Source: a virus. From it: 32,903 nt of DNA. A program made the translations under genes and the position numbers. Under the pieces are notes generated by a model. The model was not told the DNA's origin and did no database searches. It saw only the letters and a list, made by a program, of their open reading frames with translations. The stretch lies in the IMG/VR virus record IMGVR_UViG_3300022752_000240, positions 1 to 32,903 of that record. The stretch is one strand, 5' to 3'. Each line of letters opens with the position of its first letter. The first letter of the stretch is position 1. This document shows, in pieces, positions 6,938 to 17,420 of the stretch.

Positions 6938-8251
6938 TTAGAAAGTGGTGGTACTCCGTAGAGATGTTCCGGTTATACCGGATGTTCCACCAAAGCGAGC
7001 CTGCTCGCGTTGTGCTCGTTTCTGTGATGCAAGAAGTTCTTGTTGATTCTGCTCAATAACAGCAGATAACGCTTGTTGCTCGGTAAAGGTTGTTCCTTCA
7101 ATAGCAGCAAGTCTTTGCTGTGTCTGTCGGAGAATATCTGCTTGGCTAAAGCCCTGAGCAAGTTGTGCTTCGCTAAGTTTTGCATACGCTTCTCTTCCAG
7201 CAAGCGACTCAAGCGCAGCGGTTCCAGCAGCAGCAAGGTCAGAAAACTTTGCTGTCTTAGCAATACCGCGAATCTGAGCAGCCTTTGCTTGCTTCTGCAA
7301 AATAGGAAGTGCTTTGTCTGCATTAGCAAAGTAAGCAGTGATTCCACCCTCAGAAACCTGATACAAGTCTGTGAGTGCTTGGCGAATTGCTGGGTCAGCA
7401 GACTTAGCAACATCTTGTGCAGCCTGTAGGCGGTCTTGGTATTCTTTGGCTGATACTTGATTAGCAATTAAATTACCAAAGTCCTCAGCACCATCATAGA
7501 AACCAGCGGGCAAGTCAAAGAATCGTGCTGTCTGAGTATAGGCATCTTCAATTTTCATGTAGGCATCTTCGGTAATGGCTTTGCCCTTTTTACGGAGGGC
7601 TTCCATGCCGGGGAAGCGTGTCTTGTACTCTGGTTGGTCATACATCTGAACAAAAACCGCTTCTTCTGTTTCGCCAGCCATAATCTTAGTATTAAGCCAA
7701 GTAGCAATCTGAGGAAAACCCCACGCATTAACTTGAGCAGCAAGTCTGTCAGAAGCCTTGACCCGTGAAGCCATCTGCTCCGCTGTCATGGTAGGCTGTG
7801 CAGGTGTTGCTGCGGGTGTTGTTACGGGTGCTGGTGGTGCTGATGGCGCTGGTGCTGCTTGCACAGGTGTTATTGTTGCCGGGGGTATTGTTTTTCCTAC
7901 TGGCGTTGTACCTGTTTGATTTGCGCTAAAAGCATCTGCTAATTCAGCAGCAGCCTGCATATCTAATGTTCCCATTGCTGCAGCACCTGCTGCACGCGCA
8001 TCAACGGCTTGATTAATTAAAGTGGTGTTGACTGTTGGAGCAACATTTACTGGTTGAGCAAACGGAGCCATCGCTCTATCAATTTGCATCTGAGTTTTGT
8101 ATGCTTGTTCTTGCATTTTAATGTCTGCTGCTTTTGCTTGTTTTTCTAGTGCAGCAGTTTGTTCTTGTAAAGTTGGCTTTGGTTCTGGTGGAATTACTGT
8201 TTGTCCACCCAATAGAATAGGTGGCGGGGTCGCTTTTTTCTTAGGAGCCAT
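6938..8251 (-). CDS. Probable virion internal / ejection-associated protein (437 aa)
   Basis: I do not recognise the family. The N-terminus is basic and Pro-rich (APKKKATPPP). Residues about 25-60 are a Gln/Lys helix. Residues about 105-155 are a Pro/Ala/Thr linker. Residues 160-330 form a soluble helical domain (with AWGFPQIATWLNTK and YDQPEYKTRFPGMEALRKKG). The C-terminus is a Gln-rich coiled coil ending in a Thr/Ser tail. It overlaps the 312-aa gene by one base. Placement between the giant virion protein and the scaffold suggests an internal virion or ejection protein. A tape-measure-like role is an alternative. Confidence 0.55.
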   Translation of the reverse strand: MAPKKKATPPPILLGGQTVIPPEPKPTLQEQTAALEKQAKAADIKMQEQAYKTQMQIDRAMAPFAQPVNVAPTVNTTLINQAVDARAAGAAAMGTLDMQAAAELADAFSANQTGTTPVGKTIPPATITPVQAAPAPSAPPAPVTTPAATPAQPTMTAEQMASRVKASDRLAAQVNAWGFPQIATWLNTKIMAGETEEAVFVQMYDQPEYKTRFPGMEALRKKGKAITEDAYMKIEDAYTQTARFFDLPAGFYDGAEDFGNLIANQVSAKEYQDRLQAAQDVAKSADPAIRQALTDLYQVSEGGITAYFANADKALPILQKQAKAAQIRGIAKTAKFSDLAAAGTAALESLAGREAYAKLSEAQLAQGFSQADILRQTQQRLAAIEGTTFTEQQALSAVIEQNQQELLASQKRAQREQARFGGTSGITGTSLRSTTTF

Positions 8252-9189
8252 TAGCCTATCTTCCCCATCCTTCTACCAAGTTCATAGGTAAACTTGTCAT
8301 AAGTCGCTCTAGCATTGTTTGTGTACTGCCAGCGCTCATCTTGTCTTACCATTGAATCAACATCCCATACTGGGCGTTGTGCCATTTTGCCAGTTTCTTT
8401 ATCAACAGATATAAAAAGTTTTCCATCTTTGAGAAGTGGGTCGTTCCACGATAAAGACTTCTCATCTATCTCAAGAAGCGATGCTGCACGTTTGCGTTGG
8501 GCAGATGTTAAATCCCAAAGGGTAGAACCAGCATTAATTTGGTCTGCATAAACAGCGTATGTCTTGGCAGAGTTTGCACGAATCTCAGCCTTAATTTCAT
8601 CAGCGGTTGAACGAAGGCGAAGTCCTGATACTGGGTCAACAGTTCCAAGAAGGCGTGTCTGGTAACTTTTTTTATCTTGCTCTGATGGAACAAAACCCAT
8701 GAGGTTTGCATAGTCGCTTATGTCTTGTGCCAATGTTGCATAAGCACCACCTTGCGCCATGCTGCCAAGTTGCTTAACAAGTTGGTTCTCTAGGTTTGCT
8801 GCATCCCACTGGTTATAGTAGGCAGACTCAGCAAAGATTGATATTTGAGAAGCAACCAATGGGTCTGCCATGTTTAAACCAATAGTTTTGGCTAACCCAG
8901 ACAAAGATGTTTTGTACTTATTAACTTCATCTTGAAAATACTTTTCGCCATACTTAACTCTTGCACCAACTTGGGCTGCAACAGTCGGACCATTTTGTAG
9001 GTACCAATCGCTGTTTTGAATTAACCGAGCAATGTAATCTGCGCTATAAGTAAACTCACCAGTTTCAGGATTGCGTACTTGGTCATAGATTGCTTTAAGT
9101 TGTGGAGTGGTTTGTAGGAGTCGGATTACCCAATCATCTACTTTTGTTTCCGCATTAGGTACATTGCTAAATGGATTCTCTATAGCCAT
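8251..9189 (-). CDS. Probable virion structural/ejection protein (312 aa)
   Basis: This is an all-soluble, mostly helical protein with no cysteines and no membrane segment. Recognisable stretches are the N-terminal VDDWVIRLLQTTPQLKAIYD, a middle YNQWDAANLENQLVKQLGSMA, and a charged C-terminus with repeated aromatic residues. The start ATG at 9189 overlaps the upstream stop, and the end overlaps the 437-aa start. The three consecutive genes after the giant protein look like a set that goes into the capsid with it. That is inferred from order, since I know no characterised homologue. Confidence 0.55.
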   Translation of the reverse strand: MAIENPFSNVPNAETKVDDWVIRLLQTTPQLKAIYDQVRNPETGEFTYSADYIARLIQNSDWYLQNGPTVAAQVGARVKYGEKYFQDEVNKYKTSLSGLAKTIGLNMADPLVASQISIFAESAYYNQWDAANLENQLVKQLGSMAQGGAYATLAQDISDYANLMGFVPSEQDKKSYQTRLLGTVDPVSGLRLRSTADEIKAEIRANSAKTYAVYADQINAGSTLWDLTSAQRKRAASLLEIDEKSLSWNDPLLKDGKLFISVDKETGKMAQRPVWDVDSMVRQDERWQYTNNARATYDKFTYELGRRMGKIG

Positions 9190-10238
9190 TATCTAATCCC
9201 CAATGCCTTTGAAAGACCATCACCAAATACTGTTGCATTTTGGTATTCTTTGTACTGCGGGTCTTGCATAGCCCGCTTCTCTGCTTCTGCAGAAATTTCT
9301 GCGCCAGTTATTCCAGGCGTGGTAACAGTAACTTTCTTGCCTTTGATTACTTTTGTTTCAGTCTTAGTTGGCTTGCTTTCTTCCAACTTGTTAATAAACC
9401 TGACAAATTTATCTTGCTTATCTTGGTCAAGTATTTTACCAGTACGCGCTGTATATGTCTTTGAGTAAACATCTTTAATAGATTCTGGAGAAGAATACTG
9501 CAATGAGTAAGATGGACCACCAGCAGTACTACCACCCCAAAGACCTCTTTGGATGTCAATAAGTTGGTCTGGTGTTAGTTTTTGACCAGCCTTATTTGCT
9601 GCAGCAGAAAACTCACCAAAACGTTTCCACTCTGTTTGAAGTTCCTGAATACCTGCTGATGGTGTAACTAATCCAGCATCAACAAGTTTTTGTTTAAACT
9701 CGTTTAACTTCTGAGGGTCAGCAATAGGAAATTGTTTTTCCCACTCAGACGTGCTAACAGTTACCTGGCGAGTACCAACCCTTGTTCCTCTTTTGGGAAT
9801 TGACGTGGTGTACTGTTGTTCTCCAAGATATACGCCACCAGTTGTAGGGAGTTGATAAGTACTAAAATTGCTTACAAAAGAATTGGCATCTAATCCCATT
9901 TGCTGAAACATTGGATTATTAACCATGGTAGTTACATCCCCACCGCTTGCTGCATATTGTGCTACAGCAGCAGCAGCAACAGCGTTAGGGTCTGTCTGGT
10001 CAACTTCTTTTGAACCAAAAACATTTTGAGCAACCTGTGCTCCACCATAAAGAATTGCAGCGCCAACAGAACCTTTTATAGCCTTTGACTTTAAAGAACT
10101 TTTTGGTTTTACTGCAGCAGTAGAGCCAGCCTTACTAGCGCGACCTGCTGTTCCTCCTGCTGCGCCTCCGCCTGCAGGAGCGCCTTGACCACCGATAGAT
10201 TCCATCTTTGGTCCTTGCTTAGTTTTTGGTTGCGCCAT
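9189..10238 (-). CDS. Probable virion protein with one hydrophobic segment (349 aa)
   Basis: Residues 1-50 are Gly/Ala/Lys-rich and disordered. A hydrophobic, glycine-containing stretch follows at about 56-75 (GSVGAAILYGGAQVAQNVFG). The rest is soluble, with a Tyr/Gly-rich middle and a Lys-rich segment (KTETKVIKGKKVTVTTPG, about residues 290-310). One potential membrane-active helix behind a basic tail suits a protein ejected into the cell envelope. It starts four bases after the stop of the 2217-aa gene. No homologue is recognised. Confidence 0.55.
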   Translation of the reverse strand: MAQPKTKQGPKMESIGGQGAPAGGGAAGGTAGRASKAGSTAAVKPKSSLKSKAIKGSVGAAILYGGAQVAQNVFGSKEVDQTDPNAVAAAAVAQYAASGGDVTTMVNNPMFQQMGLDANSFVSNFSTYQLPTTGGVYLGEQQYTTSIPKRGTRVGTRQVTVSTSEWEKQFPIADPQKLNEFKQKLVDAGLVTPSAGIQELQTEWKRFGEFSAAANKAGQKLTPDQLIDIQRGLWGGSTAGGPSYSLQYSSPESIKDVYSKTYTARTGKILDQDKQDKFVRFINKLEESKPTKTETKVIKGKKVTVTTPGITGAEISAEAEKRAMQDPQYKEYQNATVFGDGLSKALGIR

Positions 10239-10241
10239 TTA

Positions 10242-13200
10242 TTATCCTAATGTTACTGGGTCGTTTTGTAAGAACCGATTGTAAAAATCACTAAACTCAA
10301 GCGACTCTTGTTTTAGTTGTGCTATGACGGTGTTCCACGCACCATCAAGGTCTTGATTTGCTTCGGCAGCAAGTGTTGATGGCAAGCCTTGTGCCTTACG
10401 GGTTGCCAATTCTCTTGCAATTTGAGAACGTGTATTAAGATATATTGCAATGCTGCGAACAACTGGTCTATTGCTATTATCTTGCATCCACTTAGGGTCG
10501 CTAAGCATTGTTTGTATTGATTGCATCCTGTAAATCCATTTACCTTTGTCAACATTAAGGAAGTCAGCATACCAGTCTTTGTTCTTTATTGCTAAATCTG
10601 CAACCATTGCTTGCTTGTAAGCAAGTAACTCTTCTGCACCACGTTGGTTAAACGAGGTAAAGCCTTGTGCAAATAATTGATGCTCAAGCAAATCCATGTT
10701 CTTGCGGAACTGAACCCAACCAATTTTCTTGTTGGCATCTTGCTTAAGAAGTGCTGGGTTACGGCGCTCGCGGTAGTTCTCATTGGAGCCTGGAACTGGA
10801 GAGTTGCCATACTGCCAAGCATAAACCGCTTCACTGAAATCGTATTGGCCATTTGTGTCATTAACCAAAAAGCCAATCATCTCAGGAGTTTGGTTGCCAA
10901 TCTTTGAGATAAGGCCTTTGTACTTATTGCTGTTCTCCCAAGCCTTAACCGATGCTTGAGCACCGCTGGTGTTGAGGGATGTAGAAACAGTGGCTTCTGC
11001 TAAGTCTGGATACATTTGCAAGAAAATTGTTTCTGCATCTTTGCCGTATGTTTCTTGTAACTTGCGGAACTGCTGTGTGTACCAACTTAATGGTGAGTCA
11101 TATTGTGCAGCAAATGGCATAACAAGATTTGAAAGCATCTTGACAAAGTACATATTGTTTGCAAGGGTCTGCACTTCTTCAAGAGTTGGTTCATTAGTGC
11201 GCTCGCCAAGTTTGTACTTGATAAGTTCGTAGCGATACACAGTGTTAAATGTTCTTGACCAAGCCTCATCTTGTGCTGCTACTGAATAAAGTTTTTGAAT
11301 AGCAGGTGGGATAACTTGCTTGACAATAGAATCTGACGGACCCATGGGAAGAATTGGCTTTAGTACTTCCATTAGGTCTGGGCGAAGTTTAACAATTTCT
11401 GATGCAGGGATAGCAACGATAGGACCAAATCCTGCAATTGCCTCACCTTGGAACAAGATGTCAAGGCTTCGCAATGGGATGCTCACTTGCATACCGGCAG
11501 AGCGCATTGCTGTTTCTAATCCACTAGGTAGCATCTTAACAAGAGTTTCCGACATAGGCAGAATAATCTTGTTATCGTAACTAAACTCTTCTGTTGGGTT
11601 TCCATCCTTGTCAACCACATTTGGTTGGTTGCGTAGGGATGAAATTATTTGACCAGCCCTTGCTGGAATTGCTGGATTCTCCATAGCCAAGGTTGACCAA
11701 CGGCGGATGGTGTTTTCCCATGCATTAAAGAACGGCATGATGAAACGCATTTTTTCGCCAGCATAAGACTTGCGGATAATTGTAAAGAGTGTCTTATTGA
11801 CCTCTTTACGAGTTGCTTCAATTGCATCTCTGCGTAGTCCGTTAATATCTGCAAGGCTAAGTTCAGAATCTTGACCAAACTTCATCCTCTTGATAGAAAG
11901 AGCAATGTTTGCTCTATTTTCTATTTCAGCACGATAAACAGCACGCGCTAATGGGTGGCGAGCAAGAGTTGTTTCTGGCATGCTTCCCAAGAAGTAAAAT
12001 GCCTTCTCAACAAACTTCTGGGTTTTCTCAAGAAAGTTGGTTGCCTGTGGACTTGTAGGTACAAAGCGACCAACAATCTCTGGCATTGAAGGGTTGTCAG
12101 CAAAATGCTCACGCAACCACATTTCTGTGATTTCATTATTCCTAAACGCTTCTTGAATCTCTGCATCTGGCAAGTAACGTTGGTAAGCACTATACAAATC
12201 GCCAACAAAATCCTCAGCATCAATAGCAACGTTAAGTCGCTCTGATGCAACCTTAATACCAGGCACATCAATGTTAAAGCGTGCTCGGTATTCTGCGTTC
12301 TCTGGCTTGCGTAACCATGCAATAACTTGCTCTGGTTTTCTGCCATCTAAAAACTGTGAGATGATTGGGTCAATCTTGTCATCTGTTGGAGAACGGAAGA
12401 AAGTATTAAGGGAATTTGCATAGCCTGAGTAATACTGTGGCATATCTGGGCTGAGCACATCCTCAACCATGTTGCCAAAGTTTGCTTGGAACAACTGTGA
12501 TGGTGAGTCAACAAAGTTGCGATATGTCTGAGCGTTGTCGGTACGGCTCATTAGGATTTGTCCTAGTTCACCAGCACCAGCATCATCGTATTCAATAACT
12601 TGTCCGTTAAATAGTTTGGCTGTTCTCTTGCCTGTTCCAGAAACTTGTCGCGGTCCGTAAATTCTTGATTCTTCTTGAACCCGTGCGTTTAAACGTCCAA
12701 GTAGTTCTTGCAAATCACGCTTAACGGCAGCATCAGTATTTGCCTTATCGCGTACAAAATTAAGTAATCCTTCTACAGGGTATTTTCCTTTGGAGATGGA
12801 TTCTGTGAGGTCGTCAATAGTGCGTTCAACGCTTCCTGCGCTAATCGCTCCGCGAACGCTCTGCGCTCTTCCGGCGACATCTGCTCTAATGGCTTTTGTG
12901 CCTTTACCCAATGCAAACGCTGCGCTTGCTTTTTCATCCCCGGTTCCTCCCGTAGAAATAAACTCACCCTTGCCGACATCAAACACACCCTTTTGGTTGC
13001 GCTCAACGCCCAGTTTAACAGCAGTGGCTCGGTCCATGATGATATTGGTTGGCTCTGCCCAGATGTGGGGTACGCCGTCTATATCTTCAATCCATGTACC
13101 AAAGTGGTCTGCCTTTGCCATCTTATCAAGATTAGCCTCTAGGTGGTCAGCCAAAGAGTTTATCCACAGTTGTGGATTAGCCTGTGCCTCAGCAACAGAA

Positions 13201-16200
13201 AATGCGTGAGTTGCTCCACGGACGGCAACAGATACGCCTTGAGTTGGAACATCACCGCTTTGTTCAACAGTAAACTTAAATGTTCCGCCACCTTGTTGGA
13301 TGGTGCGGTAAAGCATTTGAGTCATACGAGTGGAATCGCTAAGAAGGTTCTGTGCGTTCTTAACAGCGTTTAAACGCTCTTGTGCCATAGTTTTAGTTGG
13401 CTGTTGTCCAAAGCCTTCAATCATCTTTGGGTCAACAAGAACAGTATGACCGCCTCTAGCCTTGGTATCTGGCAAGGTTAACTTGCTGATTCCGTTGGCT
13501 CGCATCCAGTTAAGAAGTTGGCGCTCTTTGCCTTCCCATAGGGAAGAAGAACCCCAGTTTGCTTCTCTGCCGGTAACGCCAAGAATCTTCATAATCTCTG
13601 GGTAATCTCTTAACCCAAAGTATGCACGGCCACCACGCATGGTGCGAAGGTCTAGCGATTGACCATATACCTTTGCTCCGAGCAATTGTCCTTGGTTTCC
13701 GGGTTTGCGGATGCGGAACTGTGAGGTAATAAGTAAATCTTCTGACACAGTTTCTGGGTCAATGGCACGCCAAGTTCCAGTGGAAGGGTTGAGTATTTCT
13801 ACCTGATTTCCTTTGGCTACTGTATTGGTAAGACCTTGACGTAGTGTATCGCCAAACTCTTGCATTTGTGCAGAAAAAGTAACTGCTGGTTTTTTAGGTG
13901 GAAGTATGGCTTCCAAAATTACAGTTTTTCCAACTTTGGTTTCTTCATTTACTGTTGGGAAAACTTTATCTTGAATATCAACTACTCTAAATTTAACACC
14001 AGCAGGCAATAAAATTTCTTTTTCATCTGCGATATTAGCGCCAAGAATACGCGCTCCACCAAATTCTTTTAGTGTTGCTTCAATGTCTAATCCGGGATGA
14101 CCTTTTGGTATTCTTATTTCAAAAAGAGTTGGCTTTAACGAAGTTCCCCCGCCAGTAAATGCAGAACTTTGCGCTATGTTTATATCTTTACTGGTGGCAG
14201 TAAAACCTTTTTCAGTTATTACATCACCAATTTTAATGTTGGCATAAGGTGTACCAAGTGCAGTTATACCACGATATACTGTAGTATTTTTATCAACAAC
14301 ACTTCGTTCTACTGTTCGCTTTAAACCAGCAACCCATTCTTTACCAGCAGGATTTAAACCTTCTGGTAATAAACTTTCATTAAAATAATAACCACGAAGT
14401 TGTAATTGTTCAATCCCGGTAACTCCTGCTACCCATGGTTTTACATATTTATTAATCTCAGTTTTGGTTATTTGAGAAACAACTTCTGGTGTTCCTATTG
14501 GAGCGCCAGGGCGTTGTGTAATTTCTTTAGGAAGTTTTACAGCACGACCAAACTGACGGCGGTATAACTCAGCAACAGAGATTACAGGTATTCTGCTCTC
14601 TGCCCACTGTGTTGCACGCGCTTCATTAAGGTTCATTGCAAGTGGTCGTGATTTATCAAGTTGCTTGATTCCACCAACGGAGCCGTGGTACAGCCACTCT
14701 CCAGTTGTTTGACCAAATACATCCAAGAACTCTGCGTAGGCACCCTCATCTAGTGTGCCACGGCGATATGCACGCTCTGCAGCATCAATGACAGCAACAA
14801 GGTGTTCTTCATCAAGTTGGTTAGACATTGCCATCTCATCATAAATTTCTGAGATGCGCTCTCTAATCTGCACTGAATCTTCACGTTGGCCTTTGCCAAC
14901 TAAACGCTTGTCAATGATTCTGTCATAACCAGCCTTACGGTTATTCCACCATGCTCGCGCTGCATCTTTCTCAAAGAGTTGTGCTGCTGCGACTAGACCA
15001 TAACCCTTGCCAAGAATTGACAAGGCACCTTCTGACACGTTTCGGATGGTATATCCAAGGCGAAGAAGTACAGATGCCTTCCACATATCATTGAGAATTC
15101 CAGCAATGTACCGGGTTGCATCAGGGTCAGCAAGTCTTAATGAACCATCAAGTGCTTTAGTAAGGCCAATGTTTTCGCTAAGAACACGATGATACTGTTC
15201 AACATCAAGCATTGGAAGAGCGTTACCACCTTGGCGTTCCAAGTATGGAATCTTCAAGACAACATTATCGTTTGTCATTAAAAACTTGCGATTGCTCATC
15301 ATATCTATTGCTGACTGCCTACGGCGTTTGTAAGCACCCCAGATTGCAGCACCTGCTTCATCAGAAATTCCTAATGAGCGGTGGATTGCAGCAACTGCTG
15401 TATCTTCAAAAGACTGTGCAGTTGTTATTTTATTTTCTGGGTTAGCAGCACGAATAAAATCATCTAAGTGTCGTTCAACAATTGGATTGGCTTCTTCACC
15501 AATTATTCTACGAAGTCCATTTCCAAAAGCAGCAACTTCACCATAGGCATCTGAGTCGTTAGCAAACAAGTAACCTGCTGGCTTTTCGGTAAAAGACTCG
15601 CCAACCTTACGAAGGCCAAAGTTTACAATAGCCACAAGTGGGTGGAATTTAGTTGGCTGGTAGTAGGCTACGCTTGGGAAAGATGTTGGTACATCAAATG
15701 TTCCAGTAAGATTGCGTTGCGCTCGCCGTTCTGCGCGGTTAATAGCCAACTTCTCAAAAGGTTGCATGCCAAATGTACGCTTTGTTACATCTGCACCTTT
15801 TGTATTAAGATTGACAAGAGCATTGTAGTATCTATCGTTCTCTGCCTGACGGAGCATTTCTTCTGCTGCATCAAGTTTATTAACATCATCAACAAGACCG
15901 TTGGTTGGTATGTTGTCAAGAATCTCCGTATCAACCTTAGAAGCATCTTTAAGGTTGTCAAATACAAACGCTAAATCTCTACGCTTATCAACTAAACGAC
16001 CCATTGCTTCTGTATCGCGCAATGCAGTAGCCATAAGCGTGTCTGCCACATCGTCAACAGTCTTTGCTTCTCCAAGGAGATAGGAAAGTGTATCGCCATC
16101 ATTAGATGCCTTAATCATTGGATGCTCGCGGATGGCTATTTTATCGCTCTTAGCAAACCATGAAAGGGTTGTGTAAACATCACCGGCTTCTTCTCTGCCA

Positions 16201-16895
16201 GCATTAATTGTTGCTGCAAGTGCTGCAGGAGAAATAACAGTAGTTTTACGGATGCTCTTTGGCATAATAAAATCTTTTACAAGATTTGAATAACCAGCAT
16301 CTTCTGCCCCAAGTGGACGGGTAACTAAACCTTTACGAGCAAGACCAAGAGCCTTACCTGCTTTTCCAAGAGGGTCTGTTACTGTACTAAAGAAAGTATC
16401 AAACGCTCCAGATATTGAACGATAACCCCAGTCATCTGCAAATATCTTGCGGTCATTTGGGTCAAAGATGTCAAAATCTTCTCGGTTGATTGCGCCACCG
16501 GGAATAAGTTTAGAACCAAGATAAGTTAATGCTTGTCCTGCAGAAATCTCATCCTTCTGCTCCCAAGCCTTTTTAGCATTACCGGTGGCTAATGTAAGCA
16601 ATCCTGCCGATAATGGTTGGCGTGCGTACTTTCCACCAGTTTCGTAACTCCATTGTGCTGCTGGCATAAGGATTTCATCAACAGCAAATCCACCAACTTT
16701 ACGAATTGGCAAACTTGCTGCAGAGATAGAAGTCATAAATGCAGAGCCTGCTACAGATAACGCATCCTGAAAAAAGTTTTTGTCGTTGCTGGCAACAGAA
16801 GCAATGTCGTTAATTAGGGATGGCAAACGGATGTCATTAGCAAAACCTTTACCAAACTTTTCTAAACTACTACCAATGTTGTCAGTAAAACTCAC
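10242..16895 (-). CDS. Giant virion (ejection-type) protein with ADP-ribosyltransferase domain (2217 aa)
   Basis: This is the longest gene, about a fifth of the window. It starts at a GTG whose bases overlap the TGA of the 157-aa gene. A mono-ADP-ribosyltransferase domain lies at about residues 800-990. It has the R of VYRG at Arg875, the FTATS strand at 898-902, and the ExE pair Glu958-Lys-Glu960 in DEKEILLPAG. This R-S-ExE order is that of arginine-directed toxins and phage Alt-like enzymes. Residues about 1695-1730 (NKTLFTIIRKSYAGEKMRF then PFFNAWENTIRRW) recur in large actinophage virion proteins as I remember them. The N-terminal 100 residues contain hydrophobic stretches. It is probably carried in the particle and injected, so the ART would act on host proteins early in infection. 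Packaging and target are inference. Confidence 0.7.
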   Translation of the reverse strand: MSFTDNIGSSLEKFGKGFANDIRLPSLINDIASVASNDKNFFQDALSVAGSAFMTSISAASLPIRKVGGFAVDEILMPAAQWSYETGGKYARQPLSAGLLTLATGNAKKAWEQKDEISAGQALTYLGSKLIPGGAINREDFDIFDPNDRKIFADDWGYRSISGAFDTFFSTVTDPLGKAGKALGLARKGLVTRPLGAEDAGYSNLVKDFIMPKSIRKTTVISPAALAATINAGREEAGDVYTTLSWFAKSDKIAIREHPMIKASNDGDTLSYLLGEAKTVDDVADTLMATALRDTEAMGRLVDKRRDLAFVFDNLKDASKVDTEILDNIPTNGLVDDVNKLDAAEEMLRQAENDRYYNALVNLNTKGADVTKRTFGMQPFEKLAINRAERRAQRNLTGTFDVPTSFPSVAYYQPTKFHPLVAIVNFGLRKVGESFTEKPAGYLFANDSDAYGEVAAFGNGLRRIIGEEANPIVERHLDDFIRAANPENKITTAQSFEDTAVAAIHRSLGISDEAGAAIWGAYKRRRQSAIDMMSNRKFLMTNDNVVLKIPYLERQGGNALPMLDVEQYHRVLSENIGLTKALDGSLRLADPDATRYIAGILNDMWKASVLLRLGYTIRNVSEGALSILGKGYGLVAAAQLFEKDAARAWWNNRKAGYDRIIDKRLVGKGQREDSVQIRERISEIYDEMAMSNQLDEEHLVAVIDAAERAYRRGTLDEGAYAEFLDVFGQTTGEWLYHGSVGGIKQLDKSRPLAMNLNEARATQWAESRIPVISVAELYRRQFGRAVKLPKEITQRPGAPIGTPEVVSQITKTEINKYVKPWVAGVTGIEQLQLRGYYFNESLLPEGLNPAGKEWVAGLKRTVERSVVDKNTTVYRGITALGTPYANIKIGDVITEKGFTATSKDINIAQSSAFTGGGTSLKPTLFEIRIPKGHPGLDIEATLKEFGGARILGANIADEKEILLPAGVKFRVVDIQDKVFPTVNEETKVGKTVILEAILPPKKPAVTFSAQMQEFGDTLRQGLTNTVAKGNQVEILNPSTGTWRAIDPETVSEDLLITSQFRIRKPGNQGQLLGAKVYGQSLDLRTMRGGRAYFGLRDYPEIMKILGVTGREANWGSSSLWEGKERQLLNWMRANGISKLTLPDTKARGGHTVLVDPKMIEGFGQQPTKTMAQERLNAVKNAQNLLSDSTRMTQMLYRTIQQGGGTFKFTVEQSGDVPTQGVSVAVRGATHAFSVAEAQANPQLWINSLADHLEANLDKMAKADHFGTWIEDIDGVPHIWAEPTNIIMDRATAVKLGVERNQKGVFDVGKGEFISTGGTGDEKASAAFALGKGTKAIRADVAGRAQSVRGAISAGSVERTIDDLTESISKGKYPVEGLLNFVRDKANTDAAVKRDLQELLGRLNARVQEESRIYGPRQVSGTGKRTAKLFNGQVIEYDDAGAGELGQILMSRTDNAQTYRNFVDSPSQLFQANFGNMVEDVLSPDMPQYYSGYANSLNTFFRSPTDDKIDPIISQFLDGRKPEQVIAWLRKPENAEYRARFNIDVPGIKVASERLNVAIDAEDFVGDLYSAYQRYLPDAEIQEAFRNNEITEMWLREHFADNPSMPEIVGRFVPTSPQATNFLEKTQKFVEKAFYFLGSMPETTLARHPLARAVYRAEIENRANIALSIKRMKFGQDSELSLADINGLRRDAIEATRKEVNKTLFTIIRKSYAGEKMRFIMPFFNAWENTIRRWSTLAMENPAIPARAGQIISSLRNQPNVVDKDGNPTEEFSYDNKIILPMSETLVKMLPSGLETAMRSAGMQVSIPLRSLDILFQGEAIAGFGPIVAIPASEIVKLRPDLMEVLKPILPMGPSDSIVKQVIPPAIQKLYSVAAQDEAWSRTFNTVYRYELIKYKLGERTNEPTLEEVQTLANNMYFVKMLSNLVMPFAAQYDSPLSWYTQQFRKLQETYGKDAETIFLQMYPDLAEATVSTSLNTSGAQASVKAWENSNKYKGLISKIGNQTPEMIGFLVNDTNGQYDFSEAVYAWQYGNSPVPGSNENYRERRNPALLKQDANKKIGWVQFRKNMDLLEHQLFAQGFTSFNQRGAEELLAYKQAMVADLAIKNKDWYADFLNVDKGKWIYRMQSIQTMLSDPKWMQDNSNRPVVRSIAIYLNTRSQIARELATRKAQGLPSTLAAEANQDLDGAWNTVIAQLKQESLEFSDFYNRFLQNDPVTLG

Positions 16896-17365
16896 AATAT
16901 GCTCTTTAGGTATCTCACATAGTTGCGGTATGAATTAGATGCTGATGGCATCTCGGCAAGTTGCGCCATATAAGGCAGCGCTGCACGGAGTCGGTTAGCA
17001 TCTTCTTCTTGAGCGGTTGTATCTGTTGCGTACATTACCTCTGGTCCAGCGCCAGTTCCAGGTCCGGTATCTACTCCGGTACGCACATCCTCATTAGGAA
17101 ATGCAGTAGGTGCATCAAGCGGGGTAAGTTGGCTTTGTGGGGTCATCATGGTACGGGCAGATGAAGGACTTAACTTGACACCAGACTTACTCATAGGCTG
17201 TGCTGTTTGTAGGTCATAAAAATCTTGTGCGTTATCAATGCCTGCTGTATATCGCGCTGGTTGACCACCATTACCTGCTCCGCCGGTTGCAGATACGGCA
17301 AAGTTGTTCTGCGGTGCAGTGGGGCGCATCCCGCCCTGTTGTGGTTCTACTGTCATCTCATCCAT
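16892..17365 (-). CDS. Small Gly/Thr/Pro-rich protein of the portal region (157 aa)
   Basis: No family is recognised. The first 120 residues are low complexity, rich in Gly, Ala, Thr, Pro and Gln with no predicted domain. The C-terminal 40 residues form an amphipathic helix ending in SYRNYVRYLKSIL. The pattern of a disordered arm with a short C-terminal helix fits an adaptor for the portal or the giant virion protein. Its TGA overlaps the GTG start of the 2217-aa gene (GTGA), so the two are coupled. Confidence 0.55.
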   Translation of the reverse strand: MDEMTVEPQQGGMRPTAPQNNFAVSATGGAGNGGQPARYTAGIDNAQDFYDLQTAQPMSKSGVKLSPSSARTMMTPQSQLTPLDAPTAFPNEDVRTGVDTGPGTGAGPEVMYATDTTAQEEDANRLRAALPYMAQLAEMPSASNSYRNYVRYLKSIL

Positions 17366-17420
17366 CCCAATTAAGGTCAGTTTATTGTGAGCCGTTTAAA
17401 CACATGCTCAGGTGTATGAA

